Source: an uncultured Maribacter sp.
GTDB lineage: Bacteria; Bacteroidota; Bacteroidia; Flavobacteriales; Flavobacteriaceae
Direction: 5' to 3'
Assembly: GCA_947493885.1 (NCBI GenBank)
Contig: CANLTE010000002.1
Span: 62,001 to 126,000 of the forward strand
DNA length: 64,000 bases
The translations under genes and the position numbers were made by a program. Positions 25,762 to 36,800 of this stretch are shown in pieces. A model generated the notes under the pieces. The model ran no database searches. It was not told where the DNA came from and saw nothing but the letters and a program-made list of their open reading frames with translations. Positions within the stretch are counted from its first letter, which is position 1. Each line of letters starts with the position of its first letter.

Positions 25762-28761
25762 ATGTATCTTAATTGTCATACATATTACAGCTTACGTTAC
25801 GGTACTTTTTCAGAAAAAGAGCTTTTAAAAATAGCTCAAGAAAATCATGTAAAGCAATTAGTGCTTACGGATATTAATAACACTTCAGCATGTTTAAATT
25901 TTGTGCGAAAGGCTCCAGAATATGGTATAAAACCTATTTTGGGTATAGACTTTAGAAATGGTATTGAGCAGTGCTTTGTAGGTATAGCCAAGAATAATAA
26001 AGGATATTTAGAACTTAATAATTTTCTTTCTGAACATATTCATAATAAAAAGCAATTAGAGGTTAGAGCACCCAATTTTGAACATGCTTATGTAATTTAC
26101 CCTTTTGAAAAAGTATTAGAACATGAAATAGATGTTTTTGCTGAAAATGAATATATAGGTATTTCTATTACAGACTTACGTAGATTACGATTTTCTAAAA
26201 TTACCGAGTTTAAAAATAAATTAGTAGTACAACAACCTGTTACTTTTCGTAATAAACGGGATTTTAATGCGCATAGATTATTACGAGCAATAGATAATAA
26301 TACATTACTAAGTAAGCTGTCTACAACAGAGCAAGCCAGTGAGGATGAAAAAATGTTTCCTATTGAAAATATAGTAAAAGCATATTCTGAATATACCTAC
26401 ATATTAGAAAATACAGAACAGCTACTTAATAATTGTTCTATTCATTTTGATTTTTTAGAAGGAAGAAAACCACAAAACCTTGAAACGTATACAGGCAGCA
26501 AAGAAAAAGACATAGCATTGCTGAAAAAACTATGTCAAGATGGGTTGCCATACCGATATCTGAATATTAAAGCTGATGTTTTAACGCGTTTACAAAAAGA
26601 GTTACAGCTAATTATAAAAATGAATTTTGTTTCTTACTTTTTAATTAATTGGGATATTGTGTCTTATGCGCAAAAGCAGGACTTTTTTTATGTAGGAAGA
26701 GGTAGTGGAGCTAATAGTATAGTAGCTTATTTATTACGTATTACTGATGTTGATCCCATGGAGTTGGATCTTTATTTTGAACGATTTATAAATTTATATC
26801 GTACCAATCCTCCTGATTTTGATATTGATTTTTCGCATCGAGATAGACCTGTAATAACAGAATATATTTTTAATCGATTCGAAAATGTGGCGTTGCTAGG
26901 TACTTACGTTACTTTTAAATGGAAGGGAATGGTGCGAGAGTTAGGTAAAGTTTTTGGCTTACCTAAAGATGAAATAGACATATTGAGTGATGGGAATTTT
27001 GAAGCTACCCGGTTAGATGAAATATCATCTTTAGTTATAAAATACACAGAACTTCTTCAAGGAATGCCTAATTATTTAAGCATTCACGCAGGAGGAATTT
27101 TAATTAGTGATAAACCTATACATTGGTTTTCAGCTACAAATTTACCCCCTAAAGGATATCCAACTACACAGTATGATATGGTCATTGCCGAAGATGTAGG
27201 TTTATATAAGTTTGATATTTTGGGACAACGTGGGCTGGCTAAAATAGAAGAGGCAATTACAATACTACAAAAAACACGCTCTGATGATTTTTCTCAATGG
27301 GATATTCATGATATAAAAAGGTTTAAAGAAGACACTAAAATTAATAATCTTATAAAAACAGCACAGTGTATGGGTTGCTTTTATGTAGAATCTCCAGCAA
27401 TGCGTATGCTGTTAAAAAAGCTAGAGGTTGATAATTATTTAGGGTTGGTAGCAGCGAGTTCTATTATTAGACCGGGTGTTGCAAAAAGTGGAATGATGAG
27501 GGAGTATATTTTACGCCACCGAAACAAAGGTAGAGCACAAGAGAAAGCTCATCCAGTAATGTTAGATATTATGCCAGATACTTATGGTGTTATGGTATAT
27601 CAAGAAGATGTTATAAAAGTAGCGCATCATTTTGCAGGCCTCAGTTTAGGTGAAGCAGATGTGCTACGAAGAGGAATGAGTGGTAAGTTTCGTTCTCGTG
27701 AAGAATTTCAAAAAGTAAAAGAAAAATTTATAGATAATTGCCGTAAAAAAGGATATAACGAAAAACTCATTTTTGAAATTTGGAATCAAGTTGCCAGTTT
27801 TGCAGGTTATGCTTTTGCTAAAGGACACTCCGCTTCATATGCAGTAGAAAGCTATCAAACACTTTTTTTACGAGCCTATTTCCCTCTAGAATATATAGTG
27901 TCAGTACTCAATAATGGAGGAGGTTTTTATAGCTCTGAATTTTATATTCATGAGGCGCGTATGTTAGGAGCTACAATACATGCTCCATGTATTAATAAAA
28001 GTGATGTTACTAATCGCATTTATATAAAACAGTTGTATTTGGGGTATATGTATTTAAAGGGTATAGAGCGTCAAGCAATTAATCGCATTATTAATGAACG
28101 AAAAAAGAATGGTATTTATAATTCTTTGGAAGATTTTTTAGACCGTGTATTAATATCTACAGAACAGGTGAGTATTTTAATTAGGATAAATGCTTTTAGA
28201 TTTACAGGAGAAAATAAGCACGAGTTATTGTGGAAAGCACATTTAATATTAAATAAGATTGTAAAGATAGACTACCCCAAACTTTTTACTCCTAAACATA
28301 AAAATTTTACGATTCCTAAGCTACATACAACAAGCCTTGAAATGGCATTTACACAATTAGAGTTATTAGGTTTTTCGTTATGTAGCCCGTATAAATTATT
28401 GGCAGAGTTACCTAAAAATGCAAGAGGAAGTAAACATTTAAAACGGTATTTAAATAAGCACATAGATATTTATGGGTATTTGGTAACGGTAAAAAACACA
28501 AAGACACATAATGGCAAACGTATGCATTTTGCAACTTTAGTAGATCAATATGGAGAAGTTTTTGACACTGTGCTTTTTCCGCCTGTAGCCGCCAAATATA
28601 GATTCAGAGGAAAAGGAGTTTATAGATTTTATGGAAAAGTAGTAAGTGAGTTCGGTTTTTTAAGTATTGAAGTTGTAAAAATGCAAAAACAAGATTATAT
28701 ACAAGATCCTCGCTACGCAGAAATGAAAACATCGAATAAAAAAATTCAAAATGTGAGCTGA
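25762..28761 (+). CDS. Error-prone DNA polymerase III alpha-like subunit (DnaE2/ImuC-like)
   Basis: A 999-residue C-family polymerase, shorter than a replicative DnaE (about 1150 or more). The order is PHP domain (1-70), palm with PDFDIDF and the aspartate in YKFDILGQRGL, fingers (GRGSGANSIVAYLLRI, VGLYKFD), tandem HhH (YMYLKGIERQAINRI) and a C-terminal OB domain (IYGYLVTVKNTKTHNGKRMHFATL). The PHP metal ligands look lost: NCHTYYS replaces the usual HxH pattern and LTDINN replaces TDH. The operon with dinB and the shared operator point to damage-induced mutagenic synthesis. ImuC-like by context; ImuA/ImuB proper are absent. Confidence 0.88.
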   Translation: MYLNCHTYYSLRYGTFSEKELLKIAQENHVKQLVLTDINNTSACLNFVRKAPEYGIKPILGIDFRNGIEQCFVGIAKNNKGYLELNNFLSEHIHNKKQLEVRAPNFEHAYVIYPFEKVLEHEIDVFAENEYIGISITDLRRLRFSKITEFKNKLVVQQPVTFRNKRDFNAHRLLRAIDNNTLLSKLSTTEQASEDEKMFPIENIVKAYSEYTYILENTEQLLNNCSIHFDFLEGRKPQNLETYTGSKEKDIALLKKLCQDGLPYRYLNIKADVLTRLQKELQLIIKMNFVSYFLINWDIVSYAQKQDFFYVGRGSGANSIVAYLLRITDVDPMELDLYFERFINLYRTNPPDFDIDFSHRDRPVITEYIFNRFENVALLGTYVTFKWKGMVRELGKVFGLPKDEIDILSDGNFEATRLDEISSLVIKYTELLQGMPNYLSIHAGGILISDKPIHWFSATNLPPKGYPTTQYDMVIAEDVGLYKFDILGQRGLAKIEEAITILQKTRSDDFSQWDIHDIKRFKEDTKINNLIKTAQCMGCFYVESPAMRMLLKKLEVDNYLGLVAASSIIRPGVAKSGMMREYILRHRNKGRAQEKAHPVMLDIMPDTYGVMVYQEDVIKVAHHFAGLSLGEADVLRRGMSGKFRSREEFQKVKEKFIDNCRKKGYNEKLIFEIWNQVASFAGYAFAKGHSASYAVESYQTLFLRAYFPLEYIVSVLNNGGGFYSSEFYIHEARMLGATIHAPCINKSDVTNRIYIKQLYLGYMYLKGIERQAINRIINERKKNGIYNSLEDFLDRVLISTEQVSILIRINAFRFTGENKHELLWKAHLILNKIVKIDYPKLFTPKHKNFTIPKLHTTSLEMAFTQLELLGFSLCSPYKLLAELPKNARGSKHLKRYLNKHIDIYGYLVTVKNTKTHNGKRMHFATLVDQYGEVFDTVLFPPVAAKYRFRGKGVYRFYGKVVSEFGFLSIEVVKMQKQDYIQDPRYAEMKTSNKKIQNVS

Positions 28762-29066
28762 TTTTTAGCTTTACAAGTATTAAATATAGTAAAGTTAAAA
28801 TGATAATTATTCTAAAATAAAGGTGTTGAAATTTTAAATTGTTAATTTTTGGTGTCAAAAATTATCTCTTTGGTAAAAATGGGTTAAAACCTCCATTTAT
28901 GCTTGATTTTACAGGATAAATCAGCGTGATACTTTTTTTAGTACACCATTAACACAAATTTAACTTGAACATTTGTTGTCCCCTTCTGAAGATTTTTATC
29001 CCTGCTCTTAAATGGTTAGTTGTTCTTTTGGGATAAGATAATTTAATAACTAACTCAAATTAACAA
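28762..29066. other. Intergenic region upstream of the PUL
   Basis: 305 bases, AT-rich, expected to carry the SusC promoter and the HTCS binding site. One weak promoter candidate is TTTG with TATCCCTG 21 bases later (about 28970-29005). I see no clear hairpin terminator for the polymerase operon or direct repeats. Confidence 0.4.
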
Positions 29067-32000
29067 ATGCTTATGAAATTAATTAAGAAAAAACGCCAAT
29101 ATCACATATGGTCATTGCTGCTGCTTTGGCTTGTTGGTACAGCGTTTGTGCAAGCGCAGTCACAAACTGTGACAGGAACCACTTCTGATAGTAACGGGCC
29201 GTTACCAGGAGTAAATGTTGTTGTTAAAGGAACAACAAATGGAACTACTTCCGATTTTGACGGAAATTTTACTATTAATAACGTTCCAGACGGGGCAACT
29301 TTGGTTTTTTCCTATTTAGGGTACAAAACACAAGAAGCACCGGTCTCTGGAGGAACGGTGTCAATAACAATGGAAGAAGATGCCGAATATCTAGATGAGG
29401 TAGTTGTTGTAGGGTATGGTTCTCAAAAGAAAAGTGATTTAACCGGAGCAGTAGGAGTTGTGGACAACAAAGAAATTGAAAAGTATACCTTTAGTGATGC
29501 TTCACAAGCTTTACAAGGTAGAGTTGCAGGTGTTAATGTGCAATCTGCAGGAGGTGCGCCTGGTGCTGGGGCAAACATTACTGTTAGAGGTTTAGGTTCT
29601 TTAACAGATGCTAGCCCTTTATTTGTTATTGATGGTGTTATTACTGGAGGAATGAGCTCTATTAATTCATCAGATATTGAGTCCATTTCAGTTTTAAAAG
29701 ATGCTTCGGCAACTGCTATTTACGGTTCGCGAGCTGCGAATGGTGTAATAATAATAACTAGTAAAAAAGGTGTTAGAGGTAAAGTATCTATAGACTTTGA
29801 TACAAGTATTGGATTTCAAAAATTAATAAAGTCATTAGATTGGGCAAATGCAAGACAGTATGCTGATATTGTTAATCAAGCAAATGATAATGATGGGGTT
29901 ACAAGAGCCCCTGCTAATGATAGCGAATTTAATCCAAACCTAACAAGTAATCTTTATGATGAATCTATTAGAACAGCAACTATTAAAAATACTAATTTCA
30001 GAATTTCTGGAGGAGGAGAAAATACACTTTACAGTTTTTCTGTAGGTCATCAAGAAAATGAAGGTATCGTAAAATATTCAGATTTTACATTATCCACCGC
30101 AAGGTCAAATGTTTCATTTACTAAAGGTAAATTTAAGCTAAACAATACTATAGGTTTAACAAGGTCAGTAAATAATCCTAACCCATATTTTAATAAAGAA
30201 AGAAACTTGCCTCCAACTATAAGCTTAAAAGATGAAAATGGTGATTGGGTACATACAAATGTAGATGCTAGTAGTGCAGGAGCATTTTACGGACAGAGTA
30301 GTAGAATTAATGAATTAGGTTTTGCTGCTTTAGAAGATAGAACTATTACAAGAAACACGGTATTAGGGAATTTAACAGCTTCTTATGAGATACTTAATGG
30401 GTTAACGTATAAAATAAGTTTAGGGGCAGAGTATTATGCTGATAATAATTATAAGTTTACTCCAGATCATCCTGTAATTACTGGAACAGGAGGGAACATT
30501 ATAACTTCGGAATTATCAGAAACTAATACGAATTATTTATCTACACTTGTAGAGCAGACTTTAAATTATAAGAGGTCTTTTGGGAATCATAACATTGATC
30601 TTTTAGGAGGTATTACACAACAGAAGGATAATTTAAGAAGTTTAGGAACTAAGGCTCTTGATTTTCCAAGTAATAATATTCGCATAGCTTCTCAAGCAGA
30701 AACGTTACAAAGTGCTCCATCTAGAGATTTAACTAGCGCGATTCAATCATACTTTGGAAGATTAAATTATAATTACGATGATCGTTATTTATTAACCGCT
30801 ACTTTACGTAGAGATGGGTCTTCTTTGTTTATAGGAGATTTAAGATGGGGAACATTTCCATCGTTTGCCCTTGGGTGGAATATAAGTAATGAGAAATTTC
30901 TTGAAAATTTTGATGCGCTAACAAATATTAAGTTTAGAGCTAGTTATGGTGAAATAGGGTCAAGTAATGTTCCTATTTATGCTGTAGACCCAGAAATTAA
31001 TTTATTTAGTGAATATATTTTAGGTGTAAATCAAGGCAGAGTTACTGGTTACTCTATAACTAAAGGAGTTGATCCAAGTATATTTTGGGAGACCACTAAA
31101 ACAACAGACATCGGTTTAGAGTTTAGTGCATTAAATAATAAATTAAATGTAACTATGGATTATTTTATTAAGAAATCCGAAGATGTATTGGGTCCAGTTC
31201 CTCCTCCTTTTTATTCTGGCTATCAATCAGCTATTCCACAAAATACGGCTAGTGTAGACAATAAAGGTTTTGAATTTTCTGCTAGTTATGCTAATCAAAT
31301 AGGAGATTTATCATATAATGTGTCTGGTAATTTCTCTGTATTAGATAATGAAGTTACTTCATTAGGAGGAGCTACTCCAAGAGCAGCAGGTAGTTTTACT
31401 TCAAATACAACAAATAGTACATTAACTGATGTTGGCCAACCGATAGGGTCTTTTTATGGATATATTGTAGATGGCATTTACCAAACCGATGCTGAAGCTG
31501 CAGCAGCAAATGATGCCACAGGTAACCCAAGAGCTGGAGATTTTAGATTTAAAGATATTGCAGGTCCTGATAATAGTGGTCCTGATGGAATTATTGATGT
31601 AAATGATCAAACATTTTTAGGTAGTCCTATTCCAACATTTGAATATAGTTTAAACTTGTCGGCAGACTATAAGAATTTTGATTTGAGTTTATACTTTAAT
31701 GGAGTTTCTGGAAACTCAATAGTAAACGGAGTTAAGTATAGAGGCTATTTTGATAATGATGGAAATTATTTTGCTGATGCATTAAATGCATGGACACCAT
31801 CTAATACGAATACAAGCGTAGCAAGAAATACACAATCAGATCCAGGAAAGAACAAAAGAATGTCTTCATTTTATGTAGAAGATGGTGCATATTTTAGACT
31901 TAGAAATGCACAAATAGGATATTCATTACCAGATAATGTTTTAGACAAGATTAAATTAAGTAAGGTTAGGCTGTATCTTTCTGCGATAAATTTATTTACA

Positions 32001-32150
32001 ATAACTGACTATTCTGGTTATTACCCAGAAGTAGGTAGAAATGCTAGAGGGAATGGTGATCAAAGAAGTTCTATTTATAATGCAGGAGTAGATGAAGGAG
32101 CTTATCCAACACCTAGAACATATCAATTAGGACTTCAGGTTTCTTTTTAA
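29067..32150 (+). CDS. SusC-like TonB-dependent outer-membrane transporter
   Basis: A 1027-residue SusC family transporter. It has a signal peptide (to about residue 30, VQAQS), a carboxypeptidase-regulatory-like domain (VTGTTSDSNGPLPGVNVVVKG), the SusC box and plug (DEVVVVGYGSQKKSDLTGAV, then ALQGRVAGVNV and GSLTDASPLFVIDG), a 22-strand barrel and a C-terminal aromatic residue (LQVSF). It imports oligosaccharides with TonB energy and pairs with the SusD lipoprotein 15 bases downstream. An ATG at 29073 is an equally possible start. The substrate is inferred from neighbouring enzymes to be a red-algal galactan fragment. Confidence 0.96.
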   Translation: MLMKLIKKKRQYHIWSLLLLWLVGTAFVQAQSQTVTGTTSDSNGPLPGVNVVVKGTTNGTTSDFDGNFTINNVPDGATLVFSYLGYKTQEAPVSGGTVSITMEEDAEYLDEVVVVGYGSQKKSDLTGAVGVVDNKEIEKYTFSDASQALQGRVAGVNVQSAGGAPGAGANITVRGLGSLTDASPLFVIDGVITGGMSSINSSDIESISVLKDASATAIYGSRAANGVIIITSKKGVRGKVSIDFDTSIGFQKLIKSLDWANARQYADIVNQANDNDGVTRAPANDSEFNPNLTSNLYDESIRTATIKNTNFRISGGGENTLYSFSVGHQENEGIVKYSDFTLSTARSNVSFTKGKFKLNNTIGLTRSVNNPNPYFNKERNLPPTISLKDENGDWVHTNVDASSAGAFYGQSSRINELGFAALEDRTITRNTVLGNLTASYEILNGLTYKISLGAEYYADNNYKFTPDHPVITGTGGNIITSELSETNTNYLSTLVEQTLNYKRSFGNHNIDLLGGITQQKDNLRSLGTKALDFPSNNIRIASQAETLQSAPSRDLTSAIQSYFGRLNYNYDDRYLLTATLRRDGSSLFIGDLRWGTFPSFALGWNISNEKFLENFDALTNIKFRASYGEIGSSNVPIYAVDPEINLFSEYILGVNQGRVTGYSITKGVDPSIFWETTKTTDIGLEFSALNNKLNVTMDYFIKKSEDVLGPVPPPFYSGYQSAIPQNTASVDNKGFEFSASYANQIGDLSYNVSGNFSVLDNEVTSLGGATPRAAGSFTSNTTNSTLTDVGQPIGSFYGYIVDGIYQTDAEAAAANDATGNPRAGDFRFKDIAGPDNSGPDGIIDVNDQTFLGSPIPTFEYSLNLSADYKNFDLSLYFNGVSGNSIVNGVKYRGYFDNDGNYFADALNAWTPSNTNTSVARNTQSDPGKNKRMSSFYVEDGAYFRLRNAQIGYSLPDNVLDKIKLSKVRLYLSAINLFTITDYSGYYPEVGRNARGNGDQRSSIYNAGVDEGAYPTPRTYQLGLQVSF

Positions 32151-32165
32151 TAAAAAAAAATAAAA

Positions 32166-33731
32166 ATGAAAAAAATAAAAAAAGTTATAAAAATAGCGTT
32201 TGCAATGCTACTAACCTTTATGGTTAATATTGGTTGCAGCGACGATGTATTGGAACAACGTAACCCAAATGTTTTAACACCAGATTCGTTTTGGCAAACC
32301 GAATCAGATGCAAACAAGGGTATAATAGGGGCTTACAGCCCATTGAATACAATTTTTTATTACAGTAGATTCGAAATTTTTCTATCTGATTATAGAGATG
32401 ATGTAATTAACGGTTATGGAACTTCTGATAGGACTCAGGTAAGTTATTTTGCTGCAGATCCATCAGGAAACCCAGTAAGATGGGTATGGTCTGGAATGTT
32501 TCAGGCAGTTGCAAGAGCTAATGAAGTTTTATTTTATGTTCCAGATATTGAGGATCCAGATTTTAGTCAAGAGGAAAAAGATAATATTCTTGGAGAAGGA
32601 CACTTTATTAGAGCGTATAATTATTTTAATTTGCTAAACAATTGGTTAAACCTTCCGTTAATTACTATTCCATTTAGAGAAATAGAAGACCCTTCTTCAA
32701 TACAACAGGTTCCTCCATCAGAGATATGGGCATTGCTAGAAGCAGATTTAAAAAGTGCTCAAGAAAAGTTACCACAATCTTGGCCGGAAGATCAGGTTGG
32801 ACGTGCAACTAGTGGGGCAGCAACGGCCTATTTAGGTAAGGTTTATCTATATCAAGGTAAATATGCAGAGGCCAAAGCTGAATTTGCTAAACTTATGGAC
32901 GGTAGTTATCAACTTATGGACGATTATGCTCATAACTTCACGGAAGAGTTCGAAAATAATGCTGAATCAATTTTTGAAATTCAACTTATTGCCGACGGTA
33001 ACGGTGGTTGGGGGGGAGATGCCCCTAACAGAGGAAAAGGATCGGGTTATCAGCCAGATTTTGCACCAGCTGGATTTACTAATCAAGACGGTATGAGGGT
33101 TAATCAATGGGCATTAGATTTATTTTTAGATGAGCAAACTATTAACGGAGAGATAGACCCTAGAACCTTTACTACTTTCTTTTGGAATACAAATGAAACA
33201 ACAAATTATCAAGGAAAGGTTTTAGAATCAAGAACTTATTTGAACAAATCGTATGCTGATGCTTTTCCTAGTGGTGGAGATTTGATATTTGGTAACAAAT
33301 GGTTGGATTGGGAGTTTAATGGTCTAGAACATTCTCTTGATAAGGGGTGGCATGGAGCAGGAAATAACTTACGTGTTATGCGTTATGCTGATGTGTTGTT
33401 AATGTTCGCCGAGGCTGAATTTATGTTAAATGGGTCTTCAACAGAAGCTTTAGATGCAATAAATCAAGTTAGAGCTAGAGCAGACATGCCTCCACATGCA
33501 AGTGTTACGTTGCAGGATATAGAAGATGAACGTATAAAAGAATTAACTTTTGAGCGTACCCGTTACTTTGATTTATTGCGTTGGGGCAAGGTTGAAGAAA
33601 GAATAGTTAACTCTGATTTTAAATCAGAAAGTGGCGGTACTGGAGCTTATAAAGCTGGAAGAGAATATATCGCGATTCCTCAAAATGAAATTGATCAAAA
33701 TCCAAATATTAAACAAAATCCAGGGTACTAA
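32166..33731 (+). CDS. SusD-like surface glycan-binding lipoprotein
   Basis: A 521-residue SusD/RagB protein. Lipobox is near VNIGCSDD. Conserved family parts are the N-terminal TPDSFWQTESDANKGIIGAYS, the TPR-like helices (GEGHFIRAYNYFNLLNNW, ATSGAATAYLGKVYLYQGKYAEA) and the C-terminal RYADVLLMFAEAE...ERTRYFDLLRWGK and IPQNEIDQNPNIKQNPGY. It captures glycan at the cell surface and forms the lid of the SusC partner. A strong terminator lies 27 bases after its stop. Confidence 0.96.
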   Translation: MKKIKKVIKIAFAMLLTFMVNIGCSDDVLEQRNPNVLTPDSFWQTESDANKGIIGAYSPLNTIFYYSRFEIFLSDYRDDVINGYGTSDRTQVSYFAADPSGNPVRWVWSGMFQAVARANEVLFYVPDIEDPDFSQEEKDNILGEGHFIRAYNYFNLLNNWLNLPLITIPFREIEDPSSIQQVPPSEIWALLEADLKSAQEKLPQSWPEDQVGRATSGAATAYLGKVYLYQGKYAEAKAEFAKLMDGSYQLMDDYAHNFTEEFENNAESIFEIQLIADGNGGWGGDAPNRGKGSGYQPDFAPAGFTNQDGMRVNQWALDLFLDEQTINGEIDPRTFTTFFWNTNETTNYQGKVLESRTYLNKSYADAFPSGGDLIFGNKWLDWEFNGLEHSLDKGWHGAGNNLRVMRYADVLLMFAEAEFMLNGSSTEALDAINQVRARADMPPHASVTLQDIEDERIKELTFERTRYFDLLRWGKVEERIVNSDFKSESGGTGAYKAGREYIAIPQNEIDQNPNIKQNPGY

Positions 33732-33757
33732 TATGTATTTTTGGTTTTGAGAATAAA

Positions 33758-33787
33758 AAGGAACCGTTTTAAATGGTTCCTTTTTTT
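33758..33787 (+). terminator. Terminator after susCD
   Basis: Stem AGGAACC/GGTTCCT with a 9-base loop (33759-33781) is followed by a run of T. The lipoprotein gene starts only 16 bases later, so read-through could set a lower level for the downstream genes. Confidence 0.8.
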
Positions 33788-33802
33788 ATTTTACATTTGA
33801 TT

Positions 33803-36800
33803 ATGAAGCATTTTTTTATTTTTATTTTAATAGTTTTTTTCCTTTTCAGCTGTCAAAACAAAAAGGTATCAAGTGGTCAAATGCATTTTACGGAGCTAAA
33901 GGCAGAAAAATCTGGAGTGGCTTTTTCCAATGACATTATAGAGAATGATACTTTAAATTATTTTGATTTTCCGTATCTCTATTTAGGTGGAGGAGTATCT
34001 GCTGGTGATATTAATAATGACGGTCTAACAGATTTGTATTTTACAGGAAACTTAGTGCCAAATAAGCTATATCTTAACAAAGGAAACCTAAAATTCGAAG
34101 ACATTTCAGAATCGGCGGGAGTAGCTGGTGATAGCAGTTGGTATACGGGTGTTACCATGGCAGATGTAAACAACGATGGGTATTTAGACATTTATTTAAA
34201 CGTTTCTCAAAAGTATGGTTCTGGCGCAAATCAATTATTAATCAACAACCAAGACAACACGTTTTCTGAGCAGGCAGAAGCTTATGGTATTGCAGATAAA
34301 AGTACTTCTATACAGTCTACCTTTTTTGATTATGATAATGATGGTTATTTAGACCTTTTTGTTGCTAATTATCCTCTGGTATTAATTGGACAGGGTAATA
34401 TTTACTATTACAAGTTAATGTCAGAGAATAGGTTTGAAAATTCTGGACATTTATATAGAAATAATGGGCCTTCAGAAGAATCTGGTCAAGTTACTTTTTC
34501 AGATGTTACAACATCGGCAGGAGTGCAGAATTTTGGACTTACTCTTGGTTTAGTGGCTTCAGATTTTAATAACGATGGACTAAAAGACTTATATCTATCT
34601 AATGATTTTAATGTACCTGATTATTTATATAAAAATAATGGAGATGGTACTTTTACAGAAATTTCTAAAGACGCTACAAGACATACTTCAATGTTTGGAA
34701 TGGGTGTAGATGCCGCGGATTTTAATAATGATGGGCTTACAGACTTTTTACAGGTGGACATGACCGCAGAAGGACATAAAAGGTCAAAAACTAATATGGC
34801 TAGTATGAGCCCTGAAACGTTTTACCAAGCGGTAGATTTAGGGTTTAATTATCAATACATGCAAAATTCTTTGCAATTAAATAATGGAGTAAATCATGAA
34901 GGTACTCCTATTTTTAGTGATATCTCTCGATTTAATGGTATGGCTACAACAGATTGGAGCTGGGGAAGTTTATTTGCAGATTTTGATAATGACGGGAATA
35001 AAGATGTTTTTATAACAAATGGAATAAAACGAGATGTAAATAATAATGATGTGCATGAACATTATGACTCTCGCTCTTTTTTTAAACAAAAGAACCCATT
35101 AGATTTTAAACTTTTACCAAGTACTCCTATAGCTAACTATGCATTTCAAAATAATGGAGATTATAAGTTTTCTAACACTACAGAAGATTGGGGACTAGGC
35201 AAAAAAGGATTCTCAAACGGATTTGTATATGCCGATTTAGATAACGACGGGGATTTGGATTTAGTGGTTAATAATCTAGACGAACCTGCTTCGATTTATG
35301 TAAATGAGGCTCAGAAAACTAAAAACAATTACCTTAAGATAAAGCTAAAAGGAACTAAAAAGAATCCTTTTGGTATTGGAGCTAAAGTAGTAGTTAAGTA
35401 TAATAATGTTCAACAGTTTCAAGAGTTAACTTTAACCAGAGGTTACCAATCAAGTGTAGAACCTATATTACATTTTGGACTTGGCAATATTGGTAATATT
35501 GATGAGGTGAGGGTTATTTGGGCAGATAATAATGAACAAATTATATCTGATACAAAGGCAAATCAATTGCTGGAAATCAGTTATGAAAATACCAATCAAA
35601 ATAATAAAACAGAAGAGATTAGTGTAAAAGCCACTGATTTGGCGGAAATATGGGGGATAGATTTTAAGCATAAAGAAGATGCATATGACGATTATGCCTA
35701 TGAACCTTTATTACCGCATAAAAACTCACAATTAGGCCCTGCGCTTACTGTAGGAGATGTTAATAATGACGGACTTGAAGATTTTTATATTGGAAATGCA
35801 GCAGGAAGTTCAGGTGCAATGTATATTCAAGAGTTAAGCGGTTCTTTTTCTAAAAAAGAAGGGCCTTGGGAAGAAGATTTCCAATTTGAAGAAACCGGAG
35901 CTTTACTCTTTGATGCAGATAACGATTTAGATTTAGATTTATATGTTGTTCATGGTGGTAATGACGGCTCGCAACCAAAAACGTATTATCAAGATGTTTT
36001 ATATATAAATAACAACGGGAGCTTTGAAAAAAATGATTCTGTTTTACCAGAAATTAGTGGGAGTGGACAAGAAGTTTCTGCTGGAGATTATGATTCTGAT
36101 GGTGATCTAGATTTATTTGTAGGTGGGAGAATAGTTCCAGGGAAGTATCCATTTCCAGCAAAAAGCTATATTCTTCGCAATGATGGAGGACAGAATGGCC
36201 CCCTTAAATACACCAACGTTACATCTGATGTCGCTCCAGAATTAGAAAATGCTGGCTTGGTGACTTCCGCTTTATGGGATGATTTTAGTGGTGATGGAAA
36301 TCTTGATTTAATAATTACAGGTGAATGGATGCCTATAAGATTTTTTAAGAATGAAAATGGAACGTTTAAAGAAGTCACTAATGATTTTGGGTTTCAAAAC
36401 CAAACAGGTTGGTGGTATAGTCTTGCTAAATCGGATTTGGATGCTGATGGAGATTTAGATTATTTGGCGGGAAATTTAGGCTTAAACTATAAATATAAGG
36501 CAAAAGAAAGTGCTCCTTTTGAGGTGTTTGCGGATGACTTTGATGAAAACGGAAGTTTAGATATTGTTTTAGGCTATAAAAAGGGAAAAACTAAATTACC
36601 ATTAAGAGGAAGAGAATGTTCATCACAACAAGTTCCTGCAATTAAAAAGAGATTTAAAACATTTGAATCTTTTGCCAATGCAGACCTTGAAGCTATTTAC
36701 GGCAAACACATGCTTGAAAAAGCCTTACATTATGAAGCTAATACTTTTGCTCATCATTGGATTGAAAATATGGGAGAGGAGGGCTTTAAAATGCATAAAT

